Under the pieces are notes generated by a model. The model saw only the letters and a program-made list of their open reading frames with translations, searched no databases and was not told where the DNA came from. This document shows positions 45,331 to 52,965 of a stretch of 64,000 nucleotides of DNA, piece by piece. The stretch's first letter is position 1. Each line of letters opens with the position of its first letter. Origin of the DNA: Shewanella sp. Arc9-LZ (GTDB taxonomy: Bacteria > Pseudomonadota > Gammaproteobacteria > Enterobacterales > Shewanellaceae); NCBI RefSeq assembly GCF_010092445.1, contig NZ_CP048031.1:4402001-4466000 (forward strand). The letters run 5' to 3'. The translations under genes and the position numbers were made by a program.

Positions 45331-46911
45331 TTAGTATGCCGCGTTAGGATCAAGCCCTAAACGACGCATGGTGCGGATTAAATTGCTTCTATCCAGCTGT
45401 AAACTTCTGGCAACAGCGGCTAAATTACCTCTTTCGGTCGCTAATACCGTCTGTATTATTTGTCGTTGGTACTCATCGGTTGAATCACGTAGTCCAAGGG
45501 TTAACACCTGCGATAATGCGGCTGCGACATTACTGTCGCTGATATTATCAACCTCGGCTATTGCTGGTGCTACTGTATGGCTCACAACAAACTCTGAACC
45601 GAGATGAACACGACTTATGTTAATGATACTGGCATGACGCCCTTGCTCGCTAATAGCCCTTAACGCAGCTCGACTGAGTAAGTGTTCTAACTCTCGCACA
45701 TTGCCAGGCCAATGGTATTGGGTTAACTGATCAATGGCGGTTTGCTGTAACCTCAGTTTCGCGACGCCAAGCTGATGTTGGTTTTTTTCTAAAAAATAGC
45801 CAGCCAGTAAAATAACGTCTTTACCACGATCCCGTAATGGTGGCACAGGTAAAGGATACACACTCAAGCGATGATATAAGTCAGCCCTAAAGCGACCTTC
45901 TTTGACTTCTAACTGTAAATTACGGTTAGTAGCGGCAACAATTCTGACATCCACCACGATAATATTATCGCTGCCGACTCGTTGAATTTCACCGTTTTGC
46001 AACGCACGTAGTAACTTAGCTTGCACCGCAAGTGGTAACTCACCCACTTCATCTAAAAATAATGTCCCACCATCAGCCAATTCAAAGCGGCCGCGACGGT
46101 CACTTACCGCACCAGAATACGCGCCTTTTACATGACCAAATAATTCACTTTCGACGATGCTTTCTGGCAATGCAGCACAGTTAATTTGTACTAGTAGTTG
46201 CTCGCTGCGACGTGATTGCTGATGAATACTTTTGGCAACCAGCTCTTTACCCACGCCAGTTTCGCCAGTGATTAATACCGATAGATCGCTGGCTGCAACG
46301 GTATTTATCTCAGACAATAAATCCGTAATTGCGACACTGTTTCCAATAATACTCGACGGTCCAGCAGTCGCTAACATGCACTGCGCCACTTGATGATTAC
46401 GTTCAACTTGCACTTCTAATGCTTCAATATGTTCACTGGTACTAATCGCAGCGGCCACAGCAGCAATATAAGCGCGGGTTTCGGTTGGGTTAAGCGCATC
46501 AAAGCTACCTGCTTTCATGGCATCTAAGGTTAAAACGCCCCACGCTTTACCGTCGATATAAATGGTACTGCCCATGCAGTCATGCACGTGCAATTGTTCA
46601 CTACCATCATCGACTAAACCGTCGTAGGGATCGGGCAGTGTTGAGTCGGCATCAAAGCGGGTAATATGTGGGTTAGCTAAAATTTGCTGTAAGCGTGGAT
46701 GGTGGTTGATCGAAAACTGTCTCGCGAGGGCTTGTTGCTTTAGCCCTACAACAGCCACAGGGACTAAATGGTCATGTTTAAGTTTCAACAAGGCCACTAC
46801 GTCACATGGTATAGCGCGCTGAATCGCTAAAATCAGTCGTAAGTATCGTTCCGATTTTATCAGGTCACGATTTAAGTCTTCTACAATGTCGATAAAGGGA
46901 ACAATATTCAT
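45331..46911 (-). CDS. norR: Nitric-oxide-responsive sigma54 activator NorR
   Basis: NorR senses NO through a mononuclear iron in its GAF domain and activates sigma54 promoters of NO-detoxifying genes. The 526-aa protein shows the GAF domain (residues 20-165) with the iron-ligand set of E. coli NorR in equivalent places (R73, D94, D97, H110, C112, D130). The AAA+ domain has GETGVGKE and LFLDEVGEL. A Fis-type HTH is at the end (ERGNLAAVARSLQLDRSNLIRTMRRLGL). The sigma54-contact loop reads GAYSGA (263-268) instead of GAFTGA, with Ser in place of the usual Thr. It is divergent from hmp, with three GT-N7-AC sites directly upstream of its own start. Confidence 0.95.
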   Translation of the reverse strand: MNIVPFIDIVEDLNRDLIKSERYLRLILAIQRAIPCDVVALLKLKHDHLVPVAVVGLKQQALARQFSINHHPRLQQILANPHITRFDADSTLPDPYDGLVDDGSEQLHVHDCMGSTIYIDGKAWGVLTLDAMKAGSFDALNPTETRAYIAAVAAAISTSEHIEALEVQVERNHQVAQCMLATAGPSSIIGNSVAITDLLSEINTVAASDLSVLITGETGVGKELVAKSIHQQSRRSEQLLVQINCAALPESIVESELFGHVKGAYSGAVSDRRGRFELADGGTLFLDEVGELPLAVQAKLLRALQNGEIQRVGSDNIIVVDVRIVAATNRNLQLEVKEGRFRADLYHRLSVYPLPVPPLRDRGKDVILLAGYFLEKNQHQLGVAKLRLQQTAIDQLTQYHWPGNVRELEHLLSRAALRAISEQGRHASIINISRVHLGSEFVVSHTVAPAIAEVDNISDSNVAAALSQVLTLGLRDSTDEYQRQIIQTVLATERGNLAAVARSLQLDRSNLIRTMRRLGLDPNAAY

Positions 46912-46916
46912 AATAT

Positions 46917-46974
46917 GTCAAATTAACCCAATTTCGGTTAATTTGACATATATATTGATCTAGGTCAAATTAAC
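46917..46974. promoter_or_regulatory. Three NorR enhancer sites between norR and hmp
   Basis: The NorR core GT-N7-AC occurs as GTCAAATTAAC at 46917-46927, inverted (GTTAATTTGAC) at 46937-46947, and again as GTCAAATTAAC at 46964-46974. The first two form a 16-bp perfect inverted repeat (46912-46927 with 46935-46950). E. coli norVW also needs three NorR sites. They lie 40-100 bp upstream of a sigma54 promoter, a usual enhancer distance. Confidence 0.85.
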
Positions 46975-47014
46975 CCTTATGAAAATTATACCTGCTAAAT
47001 CAGCTAGATAAATA

Positions 47015-47032
47015 TTGGCGTGTTCTGTGCAA
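47015..47032 (+). promoter_or_regulatory. Sigma54 (-24/-12) promoter of hmp
   Basis: TTGGCGTGTTCTGTGCAA carries the GG (47017-47018) and GC (47029-47030) dinucleotides separated by exactly 10 bp, as in the consensus TGGCAC-N5-TTGCA. It lies 67 bp before the hmp start and just downstream of the NorR sites. Confidence 0.82.
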
Positions 47033-47098
47033 TGTATGGGTAGACAAGGTAATTGATTGAAGCTTATCGCTATTTTACTCCCTAGAAGGAAATCATTA

Positions 47099-48280
47099 AT
47101 GTTAGACACTGCAACTGTTCAAATTATTAAAGCCACCGTTCCGGCTCTGCAAATTTACGCTAATGACATCACCAGCCATTTTTATCCATTACTGTTTGCA
47201 CAGCATCCAGAAGTATTACCATTTTTCAATCAAACTAACCAAGCCAAAGGCACTCAGCCTAAAGCACTGGCAAATGCGGTTATTGCTTACGGTGCCAATA
47301 TTGATGAATTGGGCAATTTAAGTGATGCCGTTAGTAAAATCGTTCAAAAGCATGTTGCATTAGGCATTTTACCTGAACAATATGACGCTGTTGGCAGTTG
47401 TTTAATACAAGCCATTAAAGCCGTACTCGGTGATGCTGCAACAGACGAAGTGATTGATGCTTGGACCAAGGCTTACGGCCAATTAGCCAACATATTGATT
47501 GCGGCGGAAGAATCAATTTATACAGCTAAAGAGCAACAACAAGGTGGTTGGCGTGGCGAGCGTGACTTTATTTTAGTCAAACGTGTAGATGAAAGCTCAG
47601 TGATTACCTCATTCTACTTTCAACCTTTTGATAATAAAGGCTTACCAAACTTTGACGCTGGGCAATTTTTGACCTTAGTATTTGATGATATCGACGGCGT
47701 ATCAATGCGTCGTAACTACAGTCTATCTGACGCGGCAGGCAAAGATTATTTAAGAATTAGCGTCAAGCGTGAACCTAATGGCGTGGTTTCAAATCACTTA
47801 CATAACAATATTCAGTTAGGCGATAAAGTGAAATTACGTGCACCCAGTGGCGATTTCATCTTACGAAAAAACACCAAGCCGTTAATATTATTGACTGGCG
47901 GTGTCGGTATTACTCCTGCGATTAGTATGCTCAATACTGAAGCGGGTTCAGGACGCGATATTCGCTTTATTCATGCGGCCATAAATAGTGATGTCCATGC
48001 GTTTAAACACCATGTTGATCAACTTGCCTCAACACATGACCACATCAAGCCTTTGTATGTTTACAGCCAGCCAGAACAACATTGCCAGCCTCATGCCACT
48101 GGGTTTATTGATGCATCAATCATTGCAGAGCAACTCCCTGCAGACCGTGATGTAGAATTTTACCTGCTTGGCCCTACCGGTTTTATGAAAGCAGCATTGG
48201 CCATCGCCACCAGCTTAGGTGTACCAGAAAGCCAAATTCATTATGAATTCTTCGGCCCAGCTGAAGCATTAACCGCTTAA
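47099..48280 (+). CDS. hmp: Flavohemoglobin (nitric oxide dioxygenase) Hmp
   Basis: Hmp converts NO and O2 to nitrate using heme, FAD and NADPH. The 393-aa protein has a globin domain (residues 1-140; LDTATVQIIKATVPAL, FAQHPEVLPFFNQTNQ, HVALGILPEQY with the proximal His). A ferredoxin-reductase domain follows with the FAD motif RRNYSLSDA, PSGDFILR and the NAD motif LLTGGVGITPAISML, ending QIHYEFFGP. I chose the Met at 47099: AGAAGGA precedes it and it starts the globin fold; an upstream extension of 14 codons does not match the family. It is driven by NorR through a sigma54 promoter and followed by a terminator. Confidence 0.97.
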   Translation: MLDTATVQIIKATVPALQIYANDITSHFYPLLFAQHPEVLPFFNQTNQAKGTQPKALANAVIAYGANIDELGNLSDAVSKIVQKHVALGILPEQYDAVGSCLIQAIKAVLGDAATDEVIDAWTKAYGQLANILIAAEESIYTAKEQQQGGWRGERDFILVKRVDESSVITSFYFQPFDNKGLPNFDAGQFLTLVFDDIDGVSMRRNYSLSDAAGKDYLRISVKREPNGVVSNHLHNNIQLGDKVKLRAPSGDFILRKNTKPLILLTGGVGITPAISMLNTEAGSGRDIRFIHAAINSDVHAFKHHVDQLASTHDHIKPLYVYSQPEQHCQPHATGFIDASIIAEQLPADRDVEFYLLGPTGFMKAALAIATSLGVPESQIHYEFFGPAEALTA

Positions 48281-48304
48281 TAGCCCAACAAACCAGTGAG
48301 ATAA

Positions 48305-48336
48305 AAAAAGCCCTGAGCGTTAACTCAGGGCTTTTT
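48305..48336. terminator. Bidirectional rho-independent terminator after hmp
   Basis: A 13-bp perfect stem (48305-48317 with 48324-48336, core AGCCCTGAG) with a 6-nt loop, 24 bp after the hmp stop. A/T runs on both sides allow it also to end the minus-strand mla-PP2C operon. Confidence 0.9.
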
Positions 48337-48377
48337 AGTTATTGATAAAAACGATTAAACCTGTGACTGGAGATGTC

Positions 48378-48413
48378 CTAGAACGGGATATCGTCATCCC
48401 AATCTTCATCTTC
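48378..48413 (-). pseudogene. Orphan copy of the SSB C-terminal tail (ssb 3' remnant)
   Basis: On the minus strand these 36 bases read E-D-E-D-W-D-D-D-I-P-F-stop, the C-terminal protein-interaction tail of SSB. Twenty-seven of 30 bases before the stop are identical to the 3' end of the ssb gene at 55446-55478. A TGA stop lies directly upstream in frame (48414-48416), so no protein can be made from it. It looks like the leftover of a partial ssb copy that was moved or recombined here. Confidence 0.7.
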
Positions 48414-48437
48414 TCAATGATTAAATACTCAATTAGC

Positions 48438-49595
48438 TTAGATAAACTGGATTGCGCACATGGTTAAGTCATCCTGAAACTCTGAAAAACCGCAAAACTG
48501 TTTCATTTGCTGCTCCAGATACTCCAGCATAGCTTCGGGTTCATCGGGTGCTGCGCTGATGGCTTTTTCTAAGCGATCGAAACCAAATAATTCTTTGTGG
48601 GCATTTTGCGTTTCGATGACCACATCGGTATACACAAATAAGATATCACCTACATCAACACTAACCCGGTAGGTATCCCAATTTTGCTCACGCAGTACCC
48701 CTATAGGAATGCCACCTTGATCTAAGGCAACCAGCCTGTTGGCTTTTTTCAAATAGGCGTGAGGATGGCCTGCATTAGCATAAATAAGTTCTTTCTCTTG
48801 GAAGTTATAACGCATTACTGTAGCGGTTAAAAAGCTGCCACGAGGCTTTTTAGTGAAAAAATGTTGATTGATATAATTAAGCACTTCAGAAGAACTACTG
48901 TTTAAATCTTTCGGTTCAAAGGTGCGTAAGATGGCATCTATCATGGCGGTTTCTACTGCCGCGGCGGGGCCGTGACCCGATACGTCAGCAATAATCATTC
49001 CGATATCACCCTGGACATCCGGGCGACTTTTACCAAGGTCGACAATGTCTAAATAATCACCACCAGCACCTTTCATCGCTTTATAGGTATAAGCCATTTT
49101 AACAGAGCTAAGTACGATACCTTTGTCTGGCAACATCAATTGCTGCAAGCGCGAAATTTCTTCTATCTCATCGCGGATCCACACCTGGGCAGCGTTAAGT
49201 TGTGATGACGCTTCGGAAAACTGGAAGCTTTTTAGCTGGTACAAAAGCCTAAAATACAACGAGCTAACATGATGCGATTCAGTTCCTGCAGGTAAATTAA
49301 GCAGAATGATACAGTCAAATAAGCTCGATTCTTTACCAAAAGGCAGTACCCAACACATTTTTCCATCGTCCTTTAGAGGCACAATTTCCGTAATACTGTG
49401 TTGTAACGACAATGCTTTAAATTGTTGATAGAGCCGGGTGTAATGCTCATCACACAAGGATGAAAAATTACAGCTGACTTGGCCATTTTTTTTAATTAAG
49501 TAATAATTAAACTCACTTAATGTGACTGCCAAATTGGTTTTAAACCATAAGGTTTCATCAATAATGCTGTTAGCTAATGCTCTATCAATATTCAA
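48438..49595 (-). CDS. SpoIIE/RsbU-type PP2C serine phosphatase, last gene of the mla operon
   Basis: This 385-aa protein has an unrecognised N-terminal region (residues 1-135, possibly a sensor). A short helix follows (VWIRDEIEEISRLQQLMLPD), then a PP2C-like phosphatase domain. Metal-binding aspartates are visible in MKGAGGDYLDIVD (D180), GMIIADVSGHG (D204), LFVYTDVVIETQN and EFQDDLTMC. In partner-switching systems such phosphatases dephosphorylate a STAS protein. A STAS protein and an RsbW-like kinase are encoded upstream in the same operon, so the three should form one switch. It lies 8 bp after mlaC and is the last gene before a bidirectional terminator. Confidence 0.92.
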   Translation of the reverse strand: MNIDRALANSIIDETLWFKTNLAVTLSEFNYYLIKKNGQVSCNFSSLCDEHYTRLYQQFKALSLQHSITEIVPLKDDGKMCWVLPFGKESSLFDCIILLNLPAGTESHHVSSLYFRLLYQLKSFQFSEASSQLNAAQVWIRDEIEEISRLQQLMLPDKGIVLSSVKMAYTYKAMKGAGGDYLDIVDLGKSRPDVQGDIGMIIADVSGHGPAAAVETAMIDAILRTFEPKDLNSSSSEVLNYINQHFFTKKPRGSFLTATVMRYNFQEKELIYANAGHPHAYLKKANRLVALDQGGIPIGVLREQNWDTYRVSVDVGDILFVYTDVVIETQNAHKELFGFDRLEKAISAAPDEPEAMLEYLEQQMKQFCGFSEFQDDLTMCAIQFI

Positions 49596-49603
49596 GGGTA
49601 ACC

Positions 49604-50179
49604 TTACTTTTGGGCTAATTTAGCAGCAAGGGCTTCATTCAAACCAGTGACACCGCTTTTTTTCAAAGTACTTTTATAGTCGTTACTAAAGGTACGGATC
49701 ATCGATAAACCTTCAGCAACAAAATCGTAAATTTTCCATTCATTATTACGTTGATAAAGCTGATATGAAACCGGAATGATATTTTCTTTGGTATGAATTT
49801 CAGTATCTACCGATGCATAAACCTTTTTCTTGATTGTTTCATTGGTGTAATCAACCGTTTGATTATCATACTGTTCTAGCAACACAATATAGGTATCGAC
49901 TAATACTCCTTTTAACAACACCATAAATTGACGTTTTTCGGTATCGCTTGCCTGTCTCCAATACTTACCTAACACTCGTTGTGCAGAGGCTTGTATGTCG
50001 ACGTGTTTTTCAATCACATCACTGAGTGATTGTTTTTTCTGTTCGACTGACAAGGCGCTATTTGATGCGATACTAATGATATCTGTCACACCTAATTTAA
50101 CGCGTTCTGTTGGTTCTTGTGCCGCCAAAGCTAGAGACGGCATCACTAGCATCATGATTAAAAAAATTATTGATTTCAT
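49604..50179 (-). CDS. mlaC: MlaC-family periplasmic phospholipid-binding protein
   Basis: This 191-aa protein has a signal peptide (MKSIIFLIMMLVMPSLALAA) and the MlaC/Ttg2D domain: LGVTDIISIASNSALSVEQKKQSLSDVIEKHVDIQASAQRVLGKYWRQASDTEKRQF, then YTNETIKKKVYASVDTEI and WKIYDFVAEGLSMIRTFSNDYKSTLKKSG. It should ferry phospholipids across the periplasm between the MlaA complex and the MlaFED transporter. Its start codon overlaps the mlaD stop by one base. The PP2C gene follows 8 bp later. Confidence 0.94.
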   Translation of the reverse strand: MKSIIFLIMMLVMPSLALAAQEPTERVKLGVTDIISIASNSALSVEQKKQSLSDVIEKHVDIQASAQRVLGKYWRQASDTEKRQFMVLLKGVLVDTYIVLLEQYDNQTVDYTNETIKKKVYASVDTEIHTKENIIPVSYQLYQRNNEWKIYDFVAEGLSMIRTFSNDYKSTLKKSGVTGLNEALAAKLAQK

Positions 50180-50628
50180 TATTTATCCTGACTAAACATA
50201 TATTTGCTTATTAACTCTTCGATGCTGATTGATGATTCTGTTTCAATAAACTCTTCACCATCTGCCATGTTTATTTCTGAACCACCGGTAGATATTTTAA
50301 CAAATCTGTCGCCAATAATACCTGATGTACGAATAGAGGCTATCGAATCATCAGGTACGGTAATCGCATTATCTAATGATATTTTAACGACTGACTCATA
50401 CGCTTTAGGGTCGTAATTAATCGATTGAATTAATCCAACACGTACACCTGACATTTCGACAAAGGCACCTTCTTTTAAACCTGAAGAATTTTCAAATTTA
50501 GCCACTAAGGTGTAGTTACCACTATTAGTGACCGATGCTCCACCAATGGTAATTGACATAAATACCAAGGCCCCAATCCCGAATAATACAAACAGGCCGA
50601 CGAGAAAATTGACGTAATTGTTTTTCAT
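50179..50628 (-). CDS. mlaD: MlaD-family protein (MCE domain)
   Basis: This 149-aa protein has one N-terminal membrane anchor (NFLVGLFVLFGIGALVFMSI) and a single MCE domain (GNYTLVAKFENSSGLKEGAFVEMSGVRVGLIQSI, then IRTSGIIGDRFVKISTGGSE). MlaD forms the periplasmic hexameric ring of the Mla transporter through which lipids pass. The length fits the single-MCE-domain type. It is encoded between mlaE and mlaC, with a one-base overlap on the mlaC side. Confidence 0.95.
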   Translation of the reverse strand: MKNNYVNFLVGLFVLFGIGALVFMSITIGGASVTNSGNYTLVAKFENSSGLKEGAFVEMSGVRVGLIQSINYDPKAYESVVKISLDNAITVPDDSIASIRTSGIIGDRFVKISTGGSEINMADGEEFIETESSISIEELISKYMFSQDK

Positions 50629-50640
50629 TGAAACCTCTAG

Positions 50641-51435
50641 TTATAGCGCTAATGAGCTAACGATATAGTCACTAAATAACATAATAATTGCACTCATTAC
50701 CACCGCCTGAGTGGTGCCATTGCTGACGCCTTCAGCGCCCATATTTTTTTGATTTAAGTGTAAATAAAAGCCGTAATATAAAGGTATCCACATAATAAAC
50801 AAACCAAATACCAATGACTTTATTTGACCAACCAGCACATCTTTAAAGCTAATGGTATCCATTACACCTTGAATATATGCACCAGGACTTTCTCCTTGAA
50901 TGTGTACTCCAACGATATAGCCACCGCCAATGCCCACCAAGTCAAAAACGGCCGTCAGCATAGGAACACAAAACAACGCCGCTAATAGTCTTGGCAGCAT
51001 CACATAGCGGTAACTGTTAATCGCCATGCAATCAAGCGCATCAAATTGTTGCTCGTTACGCATAATACCAATTTCTGAACAGGTCGCAGAGCCAACTCGT
51101 GCTATTACCATTAATGCTGTCATCACCGGACCTAATTCTTTAATCAGGCTCAAGGCAACTGCCGAACCCAATAAATCCACTGAACCAAATCGCACTAAGG
51201 TATCGTAAAACTGCAGTGCCACAACCATACCGGTAAAGAGCGCCGCAACAATAATGACAATTAAAGACCGATTACCAATAAAATATATCTGCTTAATCAC
51301 TTGCTTAAATGACACCAGCCCAGTGAATAGGCTGCTGACGATACGCATTAAAAATAACGTTGCTAGGCCAACACTTTCAATATTTTTACGCGTTGCGGCA
51401 CCTAAGTTACTGACTGAATTAAACAAGGCATTCAT
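50641..51435 (-). CDS. mlaE: MlaE-family phospholipid ABC transporter permease
   Basis: This 264-aa inner-membrane protein matches MlaE: SLIVIIVAALFTGMVVALQFYDTLVRFGSVDLLG, SLIKELGPVMTALMVIARVGSATCSEIGIMRNEQQFDALDCMAINSYRYVMLPRL, and a C-terminal VSNGTTQAVVMSAIIMLFSDYIVSSLAL. About five helices are expected. It forms the transmembrane core with MlaD and MlaF. Its start overlaps the stop of mlaF by a base. Confidence 0.95.
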   Translation of the reverse strand: MNALFNSVSNLGAATRKNIESVGLATLFLMRIVSSLFTGLVSFKQVIKQIYFIGNRSLIVIIVAALFTGMVVALQFYDTLVRFGSVDLLGSAVALSLIKELGPVMTALMVIARVGSATCSEIGIMRNEQQFDALDCMAINSYRYVMLPRLLAALFCVPMLTAVFDLVGIGGGYIVGVHIQGESPGAYIQGVMDTISFKDVLVGQIKSLVFGLFIMWIPLYYGFYLHLNQKNMGAEGVSNGTTQAVVMSAIIMLFSDYIVSSLAL

Positions 51436-52232
51436 TATTTTTCATCCTTATTTAACAAACGATTGAGATAAACCTCACCATCATCTCTGTAAGTGTTCGG
51501 TTGACGGTTGATCATGTTTTGAATGCGTTCATCTGGCGAGTTTTTAATCTCATCAACGGTGCCATTCGCCACCACTTCACCCGCAAACAATACCACCACG
51601 CGATCGGCAATTTTAAACACACTTTCTAACTCATGAGTGACCACCACGATAGTCATGTTCATGGCATCTCTCAAAGTGAGAATAAGCTCGTCAAGTTCAA
51701 CTGCAGTTGTGGGATCAAGCCCTGCTGAAGGTTCATCAAAAAACAGTAATTTAGGGTCCATAATAACGGCCCTAGCCAGTCCTGCTCGTTTTAGCATGCC
51801 GCCTGATAATTCCGAAGGCATTAGATGGCCTGTTCCAGCCATGTTCATTAATTCAAGCTTCATCCGCACCATAATATCAATGGTTTGGGTATCCAATGAA
51901 GTGTTGTGCTCTAAAGGTAACCTGACATTATCTGCCACCGTTAATGAACTCAGTAGTGCGCCGCCTTGGAAAGCCACGCCCATTTTTTTGCGTAAGTTAC
52001 GTAATTGCTTATTTTTAGCCGTGAAAATATTCACACCATCAATCATGATAGTGCCTGACGTAGGGGTTTTAAGCCCAAGCATATGGTTAAGCAAGGTACT
52101 TTTACCAGAACCAGATCCGCCCATCACCACCAGAATTTCGCCGGGGTTGACCTCTAAATTGACGTCTTTGAGTACATGGGTATCGCCATATTGGGCAAAC
52201 AAATGCTCTACAGTAATGATAGGGTTAACCAT
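51435..52232 (-). CDS. mlaF: MlaF-family phospholipid ABC transporter ATPase
   Basis: This 265-aa protein is the cytosolic ATPase of the Mla transporter. It has Walker [14 protein letters not shown], signature LSGGMLKRAGLARAV, Walker B LLFFDEPSAGLDP and the H-loop VVTHE. The last 35 residues (VDEIKNSPDERIQNMINRQPN...) correspond to the C-terminal extension of MlaF, which in E. coli contacts the STAS protein MlaB. Here the STAS gene lies directly upstream and overlaps mlaF by 8 bp. It would fit a regulatory contact between the two products. Confidence 0.95.
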   Translation of the reverse strand: MVNPIITVEHLFAQYGDTHVLKDVNLEVNPGEILVVMGGSGSGKSTLLNHMLGLKTPTSGTIMIDGVNIFTAKNKQLRNLRKKMGVAFQGGALLSSLTVADNVRLPLEHNTSLDTQTIDIMVRMKLELMNMAGTGHLMPSELSGGMLKRAGLARAVIMDPKLLFFDEPSAGLDPTTAVELDELILTLRDAMNMTIVVVTHELESVFKIADRVVVLFAGEVVANGTVDEIKNSPDERIQNMINRQPNTYRDDGEVYLNRLLNKDEK

Positions 52233-52554
52233 TGTTACTCACAGCACTTACTGAATCAGCTAAGTTAAACACCGTGTTTAAACGGGTTAGTTGCAGTACT
52301 TGAAGCGGTGAACCGTTGGCACCAACGATATGAAATTCAGTGTCATTTTCTCTGGCTTCATTGAAGGCCTCAACCAGTGAAGCCATCCCTGAGCTATCGA
52401 TATATTGCAGGTGGGTGAAATCGACAATGATGTTATTTTTACTCTTAATTAACTTTATGATGTCGAGTTTGATACTGCGAGAGTTGCTCAGATCGACCTC
52501 GCCATAAAGCTTAACCACTTGGTAATTGTTATGTGTCTCAATTTCAATATTCAT
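52225..52554 (-). CDS. STAS-domain protein (anti-sigma-antagonist type, MlaB-like position)
   Basis: This 109-aa protein is one STAS domain: YQVVKLYGEVDLSNSRSIKLDIIKLI, then IIVDFTHLQYIDSSGMASLVEAF with the Asp-Ser-Ser-Gly phosphorylation loop (S54/S55). It looks more like RsbV/SpoIIAA than like E. coli MlaB, which usually lacks the classical Ser. It is nevertheless placed where MlaB occurs in Mla operons, and overlaps mlaF. The adjacent kinase and the PP2C phosphatase at the operon end would phosphorylate and dephosphorylate it. It may bind MlaF only in one state; this is an inference. Confidence 0.9.
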   Translation of the reverse strand: MNIEIETHNNYQVVKLYGEVDLSNSRSIKLDIIKLIKSKNNIIVDFTHLQYIDSSGMASLVEAFNEARENDTEFHIVGANGSPLQVLQLTRLNTVFNLADSVSAVSNNG

Positions 52555-52560
52555 TTTATA

Positions 52561-52962
52561 TCACTCAAATTTAACCGTCAGTTCTAACCAATTACCTTTG
52601 CCTTTATGTGGGATAAGTCTTACTTTTTCAGCCACATAATGAATAAGACAAAGGCCTAACCCACCTGGTTTACATAAATTGTTTTCTGCCGGTATTAATT
52701 GCTTGTCAGTAATCTGCGAACACACATCTTTAATCACAAATAGCGCATGCTCATCATCACTGCTGACCACGATTTCTATACAGCCCTTTTTCGACATGTG
52801 ATAACCATGACGAATAACATTGGCACAAGCCTCATCAACGGCCAATACGATTTCATTGACTTTACCTTCGCTAAAAGGAAAATCGCGGCATGCATCTACC
52901 ACAAATTCGCGAATATTTTTTAATTCACTCGTACAAGATGAAAACGTTTTGATGTTTGACAT
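52561..52962 (-). CDS. RsbW-like serine kinase / anti-sigma factor (HATPase_c_2)
   Basis: This 133-aa protein is a GHKL ATPase of the RsbW/SpoIIAB type. The N-box is EIVLAVDEACANVIRHGY (E37, N48) and the G2 loop is KPGGLGLCLI (98-107). The G1 box is unusual: family members have D-x-G-x-G, while this protein reads D-V-C-S-Q (79-83), keeping the Asp but not the glycines. In partner-switching such proteins bind a sigma factor or another target and phosphorylate the STAS antagonist. No sigma-factor gene is next to it. It lies between mlaA and the STAS gene on a tight operon. Confidence 0.88.
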   Translation of the reverse strand: MSNIKTFSSCTSELKNIREFVVDACRDFPFSEGKVNEIVLAVDEACANVIRHGYHMSKKGCIEIVVSSDDEHALFVIKDVCSQITDKQLIPAENNLCKPGGLGLCLIHYVAEKVRLIPHKGKGNWLELTVKFE

Positions 52963-52965
52963 TGG

